Assembly: GCA_963402885.1 (NCBI GenBank)
Contig: OY727099.1
Coordinates: 17,875,001-17,939,000 of the forward strand
Length of the DNA: 64,000 nucleotides
Direction: 5' to 3'
Source of the DNA: Antedon bifida
Lineage: Eukaryota; Echinodermata; Crinoidea; Comatulida; Antedonidae
The notes below the pieces were generated by a model that did no database searches, was not told where the DNA came from, and saw nothing but the letters and a program-made list of their open reading frames with translations. A program made the translations under genes and the position numbers. Positions 23,661 through 36,950 of this stretch are shown piece by piece (within the stretch, counting starts at the first letter, position 1; the number at the start of each line of letters is the position of its first letter).

Positions 23661-23916
23661 TCTAGGCCTAGAGGCCCAAGCAATTTTACTTCAATGTATA
23701 ACTTTCTTAAATTTTGCTTTAAAAAAACAGGAAGTGTCCTGGGATGTTACACATACTAGACCTAGGCATAAGCCTTTTAAAAATAAATAAAAACACTTAC
23801 GCAATTTTCACCGATCAAATACACTTTAAATAAATTGCGAGAATTTAAGAACGTACATTTTGTGTGGGGTGTGTTCTAAAAAGAACACACATACAGAACG
23901 CACGGCGGAAAGGGGC

Positions 23917-23929
23917 GTTGCCCGGCAAC
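23917..23929. promoter_or_regulatory. Perfect X-box (RFX site)
   Basis: GTTGCC-C-GGCAAC is a full palindromic X-box with a one-base spacer, the binding site of RFX factors. It lies upstream of the 5' non-coding exon (23801 onward) of the minus-strand 163-residue gene. Confidence 0.7.
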
Positions 23930-23939
23930 AATTCGCTCA

Positions 23940-24510
23940 GTATACTATTATGATATATTAATTATATTTTTGTCTTTATACAAGTCAAAAGCAAGAATTA
24001 TCTCCTTTTCAATTAGCAGTAGAAAATCTATACAGAAAAAAGTTTACAAATAGTAAGCGACAAGTATTGGCGAAAACATTTTAAATGGTTTATGTTTGTT
24101 TATAGATTGAAACTTAACACATCTTCTATTCAGGGGACATACCTATTAAAGGGACATTTTTTGTTGGGCTCCGAAAGTGTCCGTTTGAGTGGAAGGTCCC
24201 TAAATAATGATCAGGTTTTTGAAGAAGAATATTATGGTTATTCGAGATAAAAGCCTTGCGCAAATTAAAGAATAATGGCAACTGTTATCACATAAATCAA
24301 TTAGGCGTAATGCAATAGTTTTCTGTATCCATGCTATGTTATCTTGTTTTTATGTATGTGGACGGATAAGGATTTGTGGGGTAAACAAAATATAGAAAAA
24401 TGATTAGAAATATCCAAGAATAATAAATTGAACATACAAAATTAGAAAGCTCATTAAACTAAAACTTCTTTATCTGACTGGCTTAGTTTATTCTTGGACC
24501 AAAAAGATTA
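23940..24510. other. Intergenic, nothing recognised
   Basis: AT-rich spacer between the X-box promoter and the Gypsy LTR; no frame or repeat stands out. Confidence 0.3.
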
Positions 24511-24511
24511 A

Positions 24512-25016
24512 TGTGTCACATGCACGGCTCAATAACACATGTACAGAAAGAAGTAAGAACTGGAGTATATATATATATACAATTTATTTACACAACGATA
24601 ACCAAATAAAATAACATAAAATATATTAGAGATTGGACAATTTAGGAGGTGGTGAAAATTAAAGAACAAAAATATAGTCTTACCCAGAATTGCAGAGAAG
24701 AACCACACAACAACTAACAATCTTTGGGTATAGCTGCTATTTAGAGGGGGTATTTTGCATATAGGTACTTATCCAATCAGAATACACTGGGTAACACAAT
24801 TTAAAAATAGAAAGTGGTCTGATTCTGATAATTGTACAAAGTTGGTAAACATGGTCATCAAAATGTCAAATTGATGACCAAGTGGGGTAGTTTCGGACAT
24901 ACCAAAAATAGTTAAAGTCCTAAGTAAGTGGACAAAGGAGTAATTATATTCCACAGCGAAAGTGCACACAGCAATATATTCATAAACAAGCTAGTACAGT
25001 AAACAGCTGTTTGACA
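24512..25016 (-). repeat. 3' LTR of a Gypsy remnant
   Basis: Read on the minus strand, the LTR starts TGTCAAACAGCTG at 25016, directly after a purine tract (GATAGGGAGGGGAG, 25030-25017), and ends in TGACACA near 24512. The length of about 505 bp and TG...CA ends fit an LTR. A matching 5' LTR is not present on the other side. Confidence 0.6.
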
Positions 25017-25099
25017 CTCCCCTCCCTATCATAAGAACGTTTTAAAAAGTTTCTGGGGGAAACGCCCTCTAAGACAATATACATAACTAGGGGTAAAGT

Positions 25100-26400
25100 A
25101 AAATAAAAATTAAGAAAAGCATGCATATAATAACAAATTAAGTGAATACAATATGTCGCATCAATTTAATGTGCTCGAGACAAGGCATCTGCAAAGACAT
25201 TATCCTTGCCTTTTATGAAGTTCAAAATTATACTCCTGTAACATCAGTCCCCACCTTAGAATTCTCTGATTTTTAAATTTCATTTTCTTAATTAAGGTGA
25301 GCGAGTTATTGTCCGTATGTACACTGATGGGACAGGCGGTAGGTAGTGTTCAAGTAAATATCAAAGTGAGTTAAGGCTAACATTAGGGCTAAGCATTCTT
25401 GTTCAACCGTCGAGTAGTTCTTTTGGTGTCTATTAAAACTTCTTTGAAAAATAACATATTGGGTATTCAGTTCCATCCTCGCTTTTCTGCATTAGAACTG
25501 CTCCGGCACCGACTCCGCTGGCGTCGACAAAAAGCAGGAACTTCTTGTCAAAATTATGAGCGTGAAGGACTGGACCGCTTATCAATAACTCTTTGATATG
25601 TTCAAAGGCGATATCACACTCTTTCGACCATGTGTAGTGTGTATTTTTGGCTAAATTAGCTGTTAGTGGTGCGGCAATTGTGGAAAAGTTCTTACAGAAC
25701 TTTCGGTAGTATCCCGCCATTCCAAGAAACCGCATCAGTTGTCGTTTATTCTCTGGGACAGGAAATTCATTGATTGATCGAATCTTGGCGTCAATTGGTC
25801 AGACTTGTCCACTCCCAACTGTATGACCCAGATAGTTAACTGTTCCATGGCCAAATTCGCATTTTATCAAGTTGACAGTTATGTTCCGCTGAGTTAATCG
25901 TTCAAATAAAGTTCTCAAAATGAACTACTGTAGATGATCAAATCATCAATATAACCGTCACAACCATCAATGACTAGTTCATTAATTAGACGTTAAAATC
26001 GTGATGGAGCATTCTTCATTCCGAAGGGCATGCGTTTATACTGGTATAAACCAGTGCTCGTGGCAAATGCAGATATACGTTTTGCTCTCTCAGTCAGGGA
26101 AATTTGCCAGTACCCCTTAAGTAAGTCTAGCTTGCTTACATATTTAGCGTTACCGATGTTATCAATGCAGTCATCAATTCTAGGTAATGGATATGAATCT
26201 GTGATGGTAACATTGTTGACTTAGTCTTATCCGCTTTTGGTACGAGCAGACAAGGAGAACTCCAGTCATTGTTGCTGTGTTCGATGATGCCATTTTTCAA
26301 CATATAGTCCACTTCTGCTTGCATCACTTTCTCTTTATTGGGTTTATGTGATATGGGTGTTGTTTGATTGGCTTGGCCTCGCCCACATCCACGTCATGGT
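25100..26400 (-). mobile_element. Gypsy (Metaviridae) pol remnant: RT and RNase H
   Basis: On the minus strand, from about 26340: AEVDYMLKNGIIEHSNNDWS then SPCLLVPKAD (RT start); YWQIPLTERAKRISAF (about 26110); YKRMPFGMKNAPSRF (about 26035); a YIDD catalytic box (about 25955); NYLGHTVGSGQV; then an intact frame 25735-25433 with FLGMAGYYRKFCKNFSTIA and FVDASGVGAGAVLMQ (RNase H start). RNase H text continues in broken form to about 25300 (NYSTVEQECLALMLAL). Gag, protease, integrase and the 5' LTR are not found. Several stops and shifts make it inactive. Confidence 0.85.
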
Positions 26401-26409
26401 AAACTCTAT

Positions 26410-27360
26410 TAATTTCACCAGGAACATCAGGAAACAAATGCTTATTCTCAAGAAGAAAACATTTCATTTCAGAAATGGAAATATATATTCACTCGAACAA
26501 AATATCATTCCCTCTGGCATGTCAAATCTTATATTTAACCTCTAAGCAGTCAATATCTGTATAATATTGTTTATTGATAAAATTATGGCTTCCCATGCTA
26601 AAAGCTATTAAGCTTACAGTGGGTACCAATTTCACTCAAACCATTATGTTAATATTTATTTATCGATACACTTTTTTCTGTTGTGAAATAACATTTTGAA
26701 TTGAATTGTTCGTATCCAAATTATTTTCAACTGTAGTAATGACTTCTGTTTTTTTTTTCATTCATATTTTGTTTACCGAATAGTCTTTATCTTGCTATCA
26801 GAAATAGATTTCGATCCCAAATCGCAAAAGACATTTAATTTCAATGTTTAATACAGTACCTGTATTTTTTCATTTCTATCTATTGAAAGTACAGGATTAT
26901 AAGTTTCTAAATTACAAGACTTTATACAATGACCTAATGAACAATGATAGGATATTTAAAAATGTAAAGATTGGGTTTTATTTAGGGCATAAAATCCAAA
27001 ATAGTTGTGATATTATAATTATTTATGGTAAAAAACATTAATACATTAAACCTACTAGGTTTAGCATTATGTATAGATAAACAATTTTGAAGCTGTCGTA
27101 TATCTTAGAATTTGTAATCTTAGGTCTTAGGTTTCGTGATCTTAGGTCTTAGAGGGGGTCTTAGCTTTCGCGATCTTAGGTGTTGTGAGACGCATTATTT
27201 CCGATCATCACTTCAAGGAATAATGGAATTTTGAAGCCAGCAAACTTTACAGTTTCTTCACCAAAAAAAAGTGATGCCGTTTTTCCACATTAGTTAATAG
27301 CTTGGGAACAACTTTCATAATAACAAAAATACATACACATACACACATTTCGGACACTCA
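26410..27360. other. Intergenic, nothing recognised
   Basis: AT-rich. A short internal direct repeat of TCTTAGGTCTTAG and related words at 27110-27185 is the only pattern seen. Confidence 0.35.
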
Positions 27361-27900
27361 AATATAAAAATACAGACCATGCAAAATAGAGCATTTCGCA
27401 GTATCCTTAAAGCTCATCCTCTCACACCACGAACTAACATTTACAACACTTTAAATCTTCATACAGTCCAAGATCGCATACATCTACAACTGGGCTGCCT
27501 TGCCTACATCATCGATGTACCCGAAGTGTCAGTGAGAGGAAATTTGTCGTCCCTTTCCCTAAAACCGAAACTTTTAAGAACAGCTTTATCTATAGAGCAC
27601 CAACATACCTGAATATGCTACCCTCCAAACTAAGAAATGCGGTAACAATAAACAATTTTAAGTCTGCTCTAAAAAATATTTAATTCCAGAAGAAAAACCT
27701 CAACGTTTTGTATAGTATTGTAGGCTATATTTTGTATTTATGTATATATATTTTTTAAAACATAGTTCATTCGTTTTTCTTTTTCCATATATGTTTTTTT
27801 TATAATGTTTATATGAGGGCCCCTTGATTGTCAGCATATACTGTTTAGGGTCATCCTCACTAAATAAGGTTTAATAAAAAATAAAAATAAATAGCAAATA
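27360..27900 (+). mobile_element. 5'-truncated LINE (C-terminal part of RT ORF and 3'UTR)
   Basis: The frame 27379-27612 opens MQNRAFRSILKAHPLTPRTN, the usual thumb segment of Jockey/CR1 elements, continues QDRIHLQLGCLAY, and after a shift ends NFKSALKKY near 27680. The 3'UTR carries GAGGGCCCCTTGATTGTCAG then GGGTCATCCTCACTAAATAA and an A-rich tail. The copy is a dead 3' fragment. Confidence 0.8.
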
Positions 27901-28868
27901 CTATGGAATTGAAATTTGAAGCTGTTGAGATAATAATAAGAGATTTAGGAGTTATTAATCACTAGTGACTACAAAGCAAGCCAACATTGCGCCAAAGTAT
28001 CTCAGTGAGACATGAACTTTCTAAGCATCAAAAGGTCGTTGGCACCATGTGTCAGCCATGACAAACATTTTCGGTAATATTGAGCAAATGTTCCTGGAAA
28101 TCGCTGTTGTTTTGGATAAAAATCATCCTAAACATTTAATGCTATTATTTATTTTGCTTGGGTAAGTGTATGTGCGTATTATTTTCTTTATTTCAATCCA
28201 TACATTTTCTGCAATAATGACGTAGACCTACTAAACATAGATGAATAAAATATATTACATAAAATTACTCATTACAGAATTAAACAAAATAAACAGTATG
28301 CATGCAATCATTTTTTAATTTCATTTATTCAAATACTAAATAACATATTTACTTATATTACAACGGCGGGTAATAAATTATAGCATTCCTTAAATACTAT
28401 TAGATTACCAAATAGCGCATTATTTTACATTAAAAATAATTATACATTTACTATACTGCATGAGAGTGAAACTTTTTACATGCTTAAATTGTTCAATACA
28501 TTACTACAAATACAGAGCGAAAACAAATACAAATAAGATATTATGGCACCATGCAAAAAAAACCCCAAAGAACATATTAATTATTAACGTATACAGTACA
28601 TTTACAACTGAATACTACGGTATAGTTATAATGATATTGACATTTATTTTTTAAGAATATATTATTAAGTTAAGTTGAGTCAATAAACACTACACTGAGT
28701 ATAACTGATCAATTCATAAGTCAAGATATTAAGAAGCAATACAATCAATGTAAATACATTCTTTTTTAATATTCATACTCATTAATATCGCAGTGCACAA
28801 GTTTAAGAGACGTACAAGTAAAAATGCCAGTAATATACCAATCATCCCAACAAATCCTCGGTGAGAAT
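27901..28868. other. Interval downstream of the NLR gene
   Basis: AT-rich; the right part (about 28650-28868) probably includes the NLR 3'UTR. No gene is seen. Confidence 0.3.
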
Positions 28869-31800
28869 TTATAATGCTAAGTGGACATTTCTGTAAGAAC
28901 ACTCTCTGCTCACATTATTCTTAACGTCAATTGATAGATTGCATTCTTGCATGTTACGGTCAAGTAGCTCAGGACACACACTCAATAAAGATTTCAGTGA
29001 AGTATTATTGATGTTCCGGAGATCATTTCTACTGATATTGAGATATTTTAAGGACTTTATATTCACTCCTCTATTAGAAAAATCTGTTATCATAGCATTC
29101 ATAATATCAGTTGATAGATTGCAATTATGTGTTTGAAGTTTACAAAGTCTAGGAGACATAATCAATAAAGAACATAGTAAAGTACCATCAATGCCACCGA
29201 GGTTATTGCCACTGATATTGAGGTCATACAATCTTAACATTACCTCTCTATTTGAGCATTCTCTGATCACAGCATTCATGATCTCACCTGATAGATTACA
29301 ATCATGCATGTCAAGTGTATCAATCCTAGGCATTTTTAGTGGCCTCTGCTTAGAAAACATAGACAATAAAGACCCCAGTAAAGTACCATCAATGTCACTG
29401 AGATTATTACTACTCACATTGAGATAGATTAAAGACAATTCACCTCCTCTCTTAGCACACTCTCTGCTCATATCATTTATTGAATGACCTGATAGATTAC
29501 AATTGTGCATGTCAAGGGAATCTAGCTGAGGAGAAATAGTCAATAAAGAAAACAGTAAAGTACCATCGATGCCGCTGAGATTATTACTATTGATATTAAA
29601 GTCATATACTTTTAACTTGCCTCCTTTATTGGAACACTCTGTGATCATGGCATTTATTATATCACCTGTTAAATTACAATTAGCCACGTTTAGTTCAAAC
29701 AAAGTTGCAATACATAATATGTGTGCAAGAACTTTTCCTTTATGATCAGATGAAAGTGTATTAAGAAATTCGTTCCATCGTAAACCATCATCCCCACCAC
29801 AATGAATGTTAACAATGAAAGAATGAAATTGCCTTATACGATGTATAACATGTTCACTAGTTTCTTCATGTGGTAGAAAATGTTGCATGAACATTCCTAA
29901 CGAATCAGAAATATCTTGTATTTGTTGTTTTATTTCTAAAGTTGTAGTGCTAATGTGATTAATTAATGTTTTTTCCACAGCATCCACGTGATGATGCTTA
30001 ACACATTTGAAGCATGTAACCAAAGATCGATATGTTGATAAATCATTTGAAATCCAATGCTTTAAAAAACTACCAGCATCAGCACCAAGAAACCCTATTG
30101 CAAACTCTCTTGTCATTTTGAAATGATCACTTTCTCGTATTACCTTCCATTCATTTTCATCCAATGGTGCAAGTAGTAGCTTTAAATCATCAGTGCATTA
30201 ATTCTTAATACCTTTACTTTCAACTACTTTGTATAAATAAAATCCTACCAACGATTCATTAATCAACTTGTGAGGTGGCGTATAAATCTCTTTAAAACTA
30301 GATTTTGAAATTGGCACATCTTCATAAACAAACCCAAGATTTATTGCCATATCAACAATATTTTTGCTACATCTAGCTTTCAAATCTTTTTTGTTTATTG
30401 AAAGTTGATTTATTTTCAAGCTTTGATACATGCATTTACCTAACAGAAGCATAGCAAATACATACTCCTCTGGAGCCTCCTCAAAATTTGAAATAAATTT
30501 GTGTTGCTGTTTTTCAATGAACTGATTCAAAATACTTCGAAAAATTTCTTTGAAAAGATCAGATTTATAATTAGAAATATTTTGTGAATCTTCCCATATA
30601 ACACAAATTGTAAGGAGTAACATTGGATTCTTGCTCATTGAACATATTTCTGGATGTTTAGGTGGCCAACTATATTGTCCAATTTCAAGCTCATTTTCCA
30701 AGTTCTGGGTTTCCAAAATACTCAAAATGTTTTTCAATGTACTTTTCTATACTCTTACATGTAAGTCACATGCATTTATGAATTCATTTATGTTTTCTGT
30801 ACGAGAAGTAAGTATCACTACGCTATTCGTCAATTTTTCCTTCCTAAAAAGCTGAATCACACATTTATTCTCAAATCTTAATTCATCTAATCCATCCAAC
30901 AACAACACAAATTTATCATCATGTTTTGCTATGAATTGTTTTATTAATGTTAAATCTTCTTTAAGCTCTGTTTTCAAACTAAAATCTTTTATATCGATTT
31001 GCTTAGCAATGAGATCTAAGACTCCATCTCTTTTCTGTAAATCTCTTACGTTCAACAGAAATAAAAATTTACCTTCAAATAAATTATCAGTAGCTGCATT
31101 GTATGCTATGTACTTTAATAAAGTTGTTTTACCTATACCACCCTCTCCATCTATGAGAACTTTACAATCTGGTTTAGATTTGATTATCGCTAACACATCT
31201 TTCAACGTTGTTGGTTGAATCTCTTTCTTTCTGTCATTTTCTTTAAGTAAGTCCAACTCTGTGAATATTTCAGAAATGTCGACTCTGTATCTCTTATTCA
31301 ATATTGCCGGTGTAAAAGTCTTGGCATTGCGGAAGAATGTCTCTTGTCTGTTTAGCAGGTATGCTTCTATCTTTTCTGTAATATAAAATAAATAAAACAG
31401 ACTTACAGTGGGTCAAAATCCACATGCAAGATACCTGACAAGGTAATAGATCTAAACATATTTAAATTATTGCGAGTATTATGAGTTTCTCTTGTACAAA
31501 AGTGGTTGTTTGTGCTGATGAGAACAGTTTGATATCTTAAAAAATGGTTCATTTCCAAGTAGGTTGCATCAATGACTCTTAATTAAACTGATGAAATGTC
31601 TGGCATTTTTTTAGGAAAAAAAAAACATTTTATCAGGGATCAAAATTTACTTTTTTTTTTACGTTTGGAACCTGATGCTCCATCATTGTCATCTTCATCC
31701 CCACTGTTCCCTGGAAAAAATTGTTTTTTTACATTAATTTCAATCAAACACATTTTATACAGCAATAACAAATTTGATAGTTGAAATGTGCTATAACAAC

Positions 31801-32724
31801 TTTAAATTGTTTGAATTTAAATACCTTGTCTTGCTCTTTTTCTATTGGATGTTACGTTATCATCTAAAAAAAGCAAATATATCTTTAAAATTATACAGTA
31901 TTTAAATCAAATTTCATCGGCCCTAATGAAAAAAGTTACATATTCAATATTCCTAACTTATTAAGTATAGATAGTTTAGATTCTACTATGGATGACCATG
32001 ATATGATCACCAAACATCATCACTTCACAGTTTATCAAGGAATAGAGGAAATGCTAGCCATTTAATAGGGATGATGTCATCACTTCACAGTTCAGTTAGG
32101 GAAGATATGTGCAATGTAAACCAAAAATAATTTTTCCGAAGATTTGGTGATGAAATATTCCACTTTATTTAATTAAAAAAATCACAATAAAGGATTTTTA
32201 ATTATCAAATACATACCACTTTGTTGAAGAAGACTAATGAATATGTTTCTTTTGTTTTGTTCATCTGATAACAGTTTGTCAGTCTCTAATCTAAATACTA
32301 CATCCCATATATTTGTGTATTCATACATTGCCAGATCATAGTGACCAATAATCCTCTTCAATGCATCCGGGCTAGCATTTTGCAAAGTTTTAAACATCTG
32401 TTTTCGATGAGAGGATACCTTTTCTGTGTCAGTATTTTCAGCATTATTATCTTTAATATATTGGACTACAAGATCTTCGGCTTTCTTCAAATTGGATAGT
32501 TTAGCAACCTCCAATAAAATGTTAACATTATTAGGTGCAATATCCCCATTGTCATTTAGCTTATTGAAAAAATCATTTCCAATAGAATTTGCTTCTGTAA
32601 GGTCCCCTATAGTTAAGTGGTCAAATAAACAGAATTTCAACCAACGAATTCTGTTACCATCAAAGTGTCGACTGAGATCAGACTTCAATTTAGCGAACTC
32701 CGAATTAGTTTCAAAAGCTGCCAT
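28869..32724 (-). pseudogene. NLR immune receptor gene (helical N-domain, NACHT, LRR) with a broken reading frame
   Basis: A NOD-like receptor; in animals these sense microbial products in the cell and signal through an N-terminal death-fold domain. Four minus-strand exons join in phase: 32724-32217 (start MAAFET, acceptor giving an edge at 32737), 31863-31825, 31710-31651 and 31375-28869. Exon 1 holds a six-helix DED-like domain (LKSDLSRHFDGNRIRWLKFC, ANSIGNDFFNKLNDNGDIAP). The two tiny exons give basic text (NRKRARQ and SKRKKK). Exon 4 has Walker A (GEGGIGKTTLL), Walker B (FVLLLDGLDEL), sensor TSRTE, then about nine LRR half-repeats (CNLSG..., NNLSGIDGTLL). Breaks: around 30750-30690 the coding text leaves and re-enters the main frame (an in-frame TAG at 30749-30747), and a TAA at 30200-30198 lies in frame before the LRR part. 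It is therefore either a recent pseudogene or carries assembly errors. Confidence 0.8.
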
Positions 32725-32761
32725 TTGAGCAAAATTTCTGCAAAATAAAAAAAATTTCATT

Positions 32762-35596
32762 GTTAATGTTATTTTGTTTTTGAAAAGATTGTCACTGTTT
32801 TAAAGGTCAGGCAAAACATTTCTATTGATCATACATTCCAATAATTATCGATCTATAGTTTTCCCTATGTTTCATAATTTTGAGGATTTCATTTGTGTTA
32901 CACGAGCTTGTTGAAAATAAGCACTTTCTTATCAGTGGGGAGATACCCCAAACTACACAGTAAAAACTCTATTCTTTTGTACACAAATGTTGTAAATAGA
33001 GAGGCATTTTTAAAAAACTATGAAAAATAAACGGTGTGGTAAAAAATGTTATCAGATGACTAAATATAGGTAATATAACTTTAATTTTACGTTTCTAGTA
33101 ATGTTATTCAACTTCAGAGTTTTATTTTCATGCTATAGCAAAAATTATCCACCGTATACCCACCATTTTTTTTCATATTTTAGGGAGTCACCAGACCGCC
33201 AGTTGTTACATTAGGTTAAACTACCTAACTACTGAAAAAAGTCTTCCTGATTTTTATAGCAGAATTTTGCCAAATTTTGTAATTCATGTTTTTTCGTCTT
33301 CATTTCTATTATAAATATTTGATTTATGTACAATTAATCAGATATTATTTAAAATTTCTGCCTGTACCAGAGCTTTAAAGTTTTGAAAATGTTTAACATA
33401 ATTTTAAAATTAGTTAAACCAATACTAGACGCGCCTATTATGTTTTTTTTTAACCACAATAATTACAAAACTCTTTCCATGCCTACTGTACAAGTGGATA
33501 TGAGGTTTATGCACAATAAAGGAAGATGATGATGAATTTTACAGTCCGCCACTGATGTGAGCATGGTTTTCATAATGAATGTAGATTATAATACAGGTAT
33601 GACGTTATAAATTAAAAGAAAGATAATAAAATCCAAAACCATACATGGCATCACCGATGGATATGGCTAGTTATACATTGTCTCACCAAAAAATGTTTTA
33701 CCAAAAAATGTGCAGGTACAGTAGGTTGGCCTATAGTACGTTTCAGAACATATGATTATTAGTAAATAAGAAGACACCTTTGGCCATGGAAAACAATCAT
33801 ACGTGTTGTTTTGTCCATGATTTGACACGCTAAAGTGCGTGTTTATCATCAGATAAAACGTAGCTGTTAAAGGAAACAGCTGCTGTCATAGAAGGCGCAA
33901 CTCGGCCGATATCGATTAAGGAACTCGAATATTTGACATCATGTTAATGAAACGTCAAGTAAACCATTTGTGCCTGTATTTTTTGGTTTAACAAAAAAGT
34001 AATAATTTTCCAGTTTATTAATTCGGAATTTGTAGGGATAGACCTAGTGTATTTAACCAAATCAAAAATATACACACGGAAAATAAATAATCTTGCTCTA
34101 GGCCTATCACTATAAAAATATATCTATAAATGCCACATACAAAATAGCTAGCGATTTCAAACGTAATCGATGTCATAGTAAACCCTACTAACTAGGCCTA
34201 TGCCTAATATTAACACACTGTAATACAATATGCTTTGTTTCTTTCACTATTTTTTTTTGTGGTGATTTTAGGAGATCCAAAAAACAGTATGAATTCTCAA
34301 TAAAATAAGTAACCTGTCGCCGTGCCTATGTTATTTCTGTAACAGTTTCGTTTTTTTTCCGTGAGATATAGTCCTCAGGAGTAGACAATGAAATATTAAG
34401 ATTTTTGCATCTTTACTTTTAAAATAAATGTAAAAAAAAACACCTAAAATGTCGCGGACGGGACATTTATGAATTTGAAATGCATGTATGAAATTAATCA
34501 ACAAAAATTGTTAATTAAATACTTGATTATGTATTGAGACATAAAGTAACTACAGTATATCTGTTGATGCATGCAAGATGCATAGTTTATTACGTCCGTA
34601 ACGTCAAATATGTTTTTTTTCATATTTAATATTCAATAACTTAAAAGATAACAATCCAGAAAAAAAAAAAAACAAGTTCTACTATATTTGACGTGTACAG
34701 TTGTACTGTATCAATAATTACAGTACTAGTAAAAAATATTTCTTTCTCTCTTTCAGGATTAAAGACACACAATACAATAGTTGACATTTGAAAATAAATG
34801 TGCGATATAGCACAGCCAATGGATGGAAGAAAAATATTATTTTTGTCATTAATAAATAAACCATATAAATAAAAACTTGGAATAGAAATCTGTATGAATT
34901 TTGTTTTATCGGTAATATTTTACTTAATATTTAATCGTTCACAATTGCGTCCATTTGTTTTGTTTGCACTGTCACAACATGTGATATGCACATATGAAGA
35001 TTACATTATGAATAAACTGCAAAACAAGCTTACTTTTATGGGAGTGTATTTTACTCAGCAAGTTGCCGTAATTTATTTGCCGGATTTGTACATAGCTCTC
35101 ATTTTAAATCTTGATTTCTCATAAATACCTCAAAATATATACTAACTAGTTTATAATATTAATAACCCTCCTTATATTACAAATAATTTGCAAATACACA
35201 CGATACGATGGATAAATTTTGAACGTGCGATGAGTTTCGATTTCGAGTTCTTTTTCAATACCCAAAATATTAATTTGTTTGCATATCACACGTAATTTTA
35301 TTTACAATTTTGTTCGCCTGATTTGTACAGGCTCATTTTAAATCTTGATTTAAAAAATGTTATATTTAAATAAAACCCAAAGCTCTTGGGGCAACAACAA
35401 ATTCCTATATTTTTTCATGTAAAAATACACTATATTTAGTGCATAATTAATAGTATATTAAATTGAGATTGGGCGAGAAAGATTCATAATTTTTTATTTA
35501 TTTTATTTTTATTTTAATTACGTTTTCTCTATATCTCTATATTTCTAAATGTTTAGCCTAACATTGGTAAACTGATTAACCACTTCTTTCCAACAG
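32762..35596. other. Upstream of the NLR gene; no gene seen
   Basis: AT-rich sequence. The upstream NLR 5'UTR exon (implied by the acceptor at 32738-32739) must lie here or beyond but is not identifiable. A plus-strand frame at 34894-35124 is AT-driven; its 3' part (GGATTTGTACATAGCTC) recurs loosely near 35318. Confidence 0.35.
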
Positions 35597-36151
35597 TTAA
35601 AGATGTATTGTCCCTTGAAACACAAAAAAATGAAGGTCAAAGTATTCTAAATTTAAATTGGCAATATCAAAGTAATATTAAAGTTATTCACTTTAAGTCG
35701 AAAATTCCAGCCAAAAGCAACAAGTTTACGTAATTAACAGGTAAATTAGTTTGATTACATTTCATCTGGAAAATCGTCGCCAACGAAAGTAAACAAAGAT
35801 TTCAAACCACGAGTACGCATTATGCATATGCTAATTAGGATTGTTTACAACTCGTCACGGTTGAGAAGGTATTTTCACACAGATCGTGAGGAAGTTTTAT
35901 GATTATGCATACAGAGTAGCCAAACAAGCGCGTTTCATTATGGGATATGTTTTGATCGAAAACTTTGACTGGAAGTCAAAGTTATTTTTTTAACAAAAAA
36001 ACGTCTGTATTTCAGTTAAATGATTTTTTTTTTCGAAAAATTCTTGGTGATAGTTAATAACTATTAAGATACTTCAAAATGACCCACCTTTTTTCGAAAT
36101 CTGTTATTTTTTATTTTTTTGGAGTTAGTCAAAGGGACAATACATCTTTAA
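35597..36151. mobile_element. 555-bp TTAA-flanked MITE, copy 2 (inverse orientation)
   Basis: It is the reverse complement of the copy at 16370-16924, the same length, with very few differences by eye. The ends are TTAAAGATGTATTGTCCCTT and its inverse, with TTAA on both sides. Confidence 0.9.
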
Positions 36152-36711
36152 TTAGTTAATTAAAACTTTTAAACTTCCCGGCTGTGAAACTATATAGCTA
36201 GTCACTAATTTAGCACATAAAAATAATATACTTTAAATTGCCGAGATTCTTTGTATTTATAAGAAAAATAAGATAACTGAAGATCGTATTACAAAAGCAT
36301 TTATTTTTTTAAAATTGATGATTAGAAAAAAATTAATTTCTTGCTAACTTTAATTTATGCTAACTGTAGCATAAATAAAAAAGTAGCCAGTGGCGCTTCA
36401 TACAAACGGCTCATTACACAGGAAGCCAAATTGAATTGCGGCCGGAGTGCATAACAAACAACTATAAATTCAATTCGTTTTCGTGGACCCGATCATCTTT
36501 CCTTTATTTTTATAACGGGCCTAGCTAGTTAGTAGCTACTGTAGTACTTAGTAGGGCCTACAGTAATTCTAATAATTATATTGGGCCTGAAACGTCCATA
36601 CGCGTTGGTACCCGATCATGTCTTGGAATAAGCCCGATTGTCTGGCCCCGATCGTCCATCCATGCCCCCGATCGTCTGTCAATCATTCCTTTCTAGCTAG
36701 GCCAAAGAATA
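36152..36711. other. Intergenic interval
   Basis: AT-rich, then a stretch with repeated CCCGATCGTC-type words at 36480-36690 (CCCGATCATC, CCCGATCATG, CCCGATCGTC). No gene is seen. Confidence 0.3.
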
Positions 36712-36950
36712 TATATCAAGAATGAGTAATCCGCGGGTTTCCCTGTAACAAACAGTAATATTGTCTATGCAGTAGGGCGCCGCCATAAGTCAGAATGTAT
36801 ACAACTTTTTGTGACGGTCACACTAATTTAAGCCTGGACCACCAGTAGTGTTTTTATGATAACATGTTATTAACTACATGCCAACATCATGTTAAATGTT
36901 GTTTGGATATTAAAATGTTCGTTTCATGCAATTTATTTAGTAAAAAACTG
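36712..36950. repeat. Interspersed repeat, copy 2
   Basis: Same family and orientation as 5256-5485. Confidence 0.75.
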
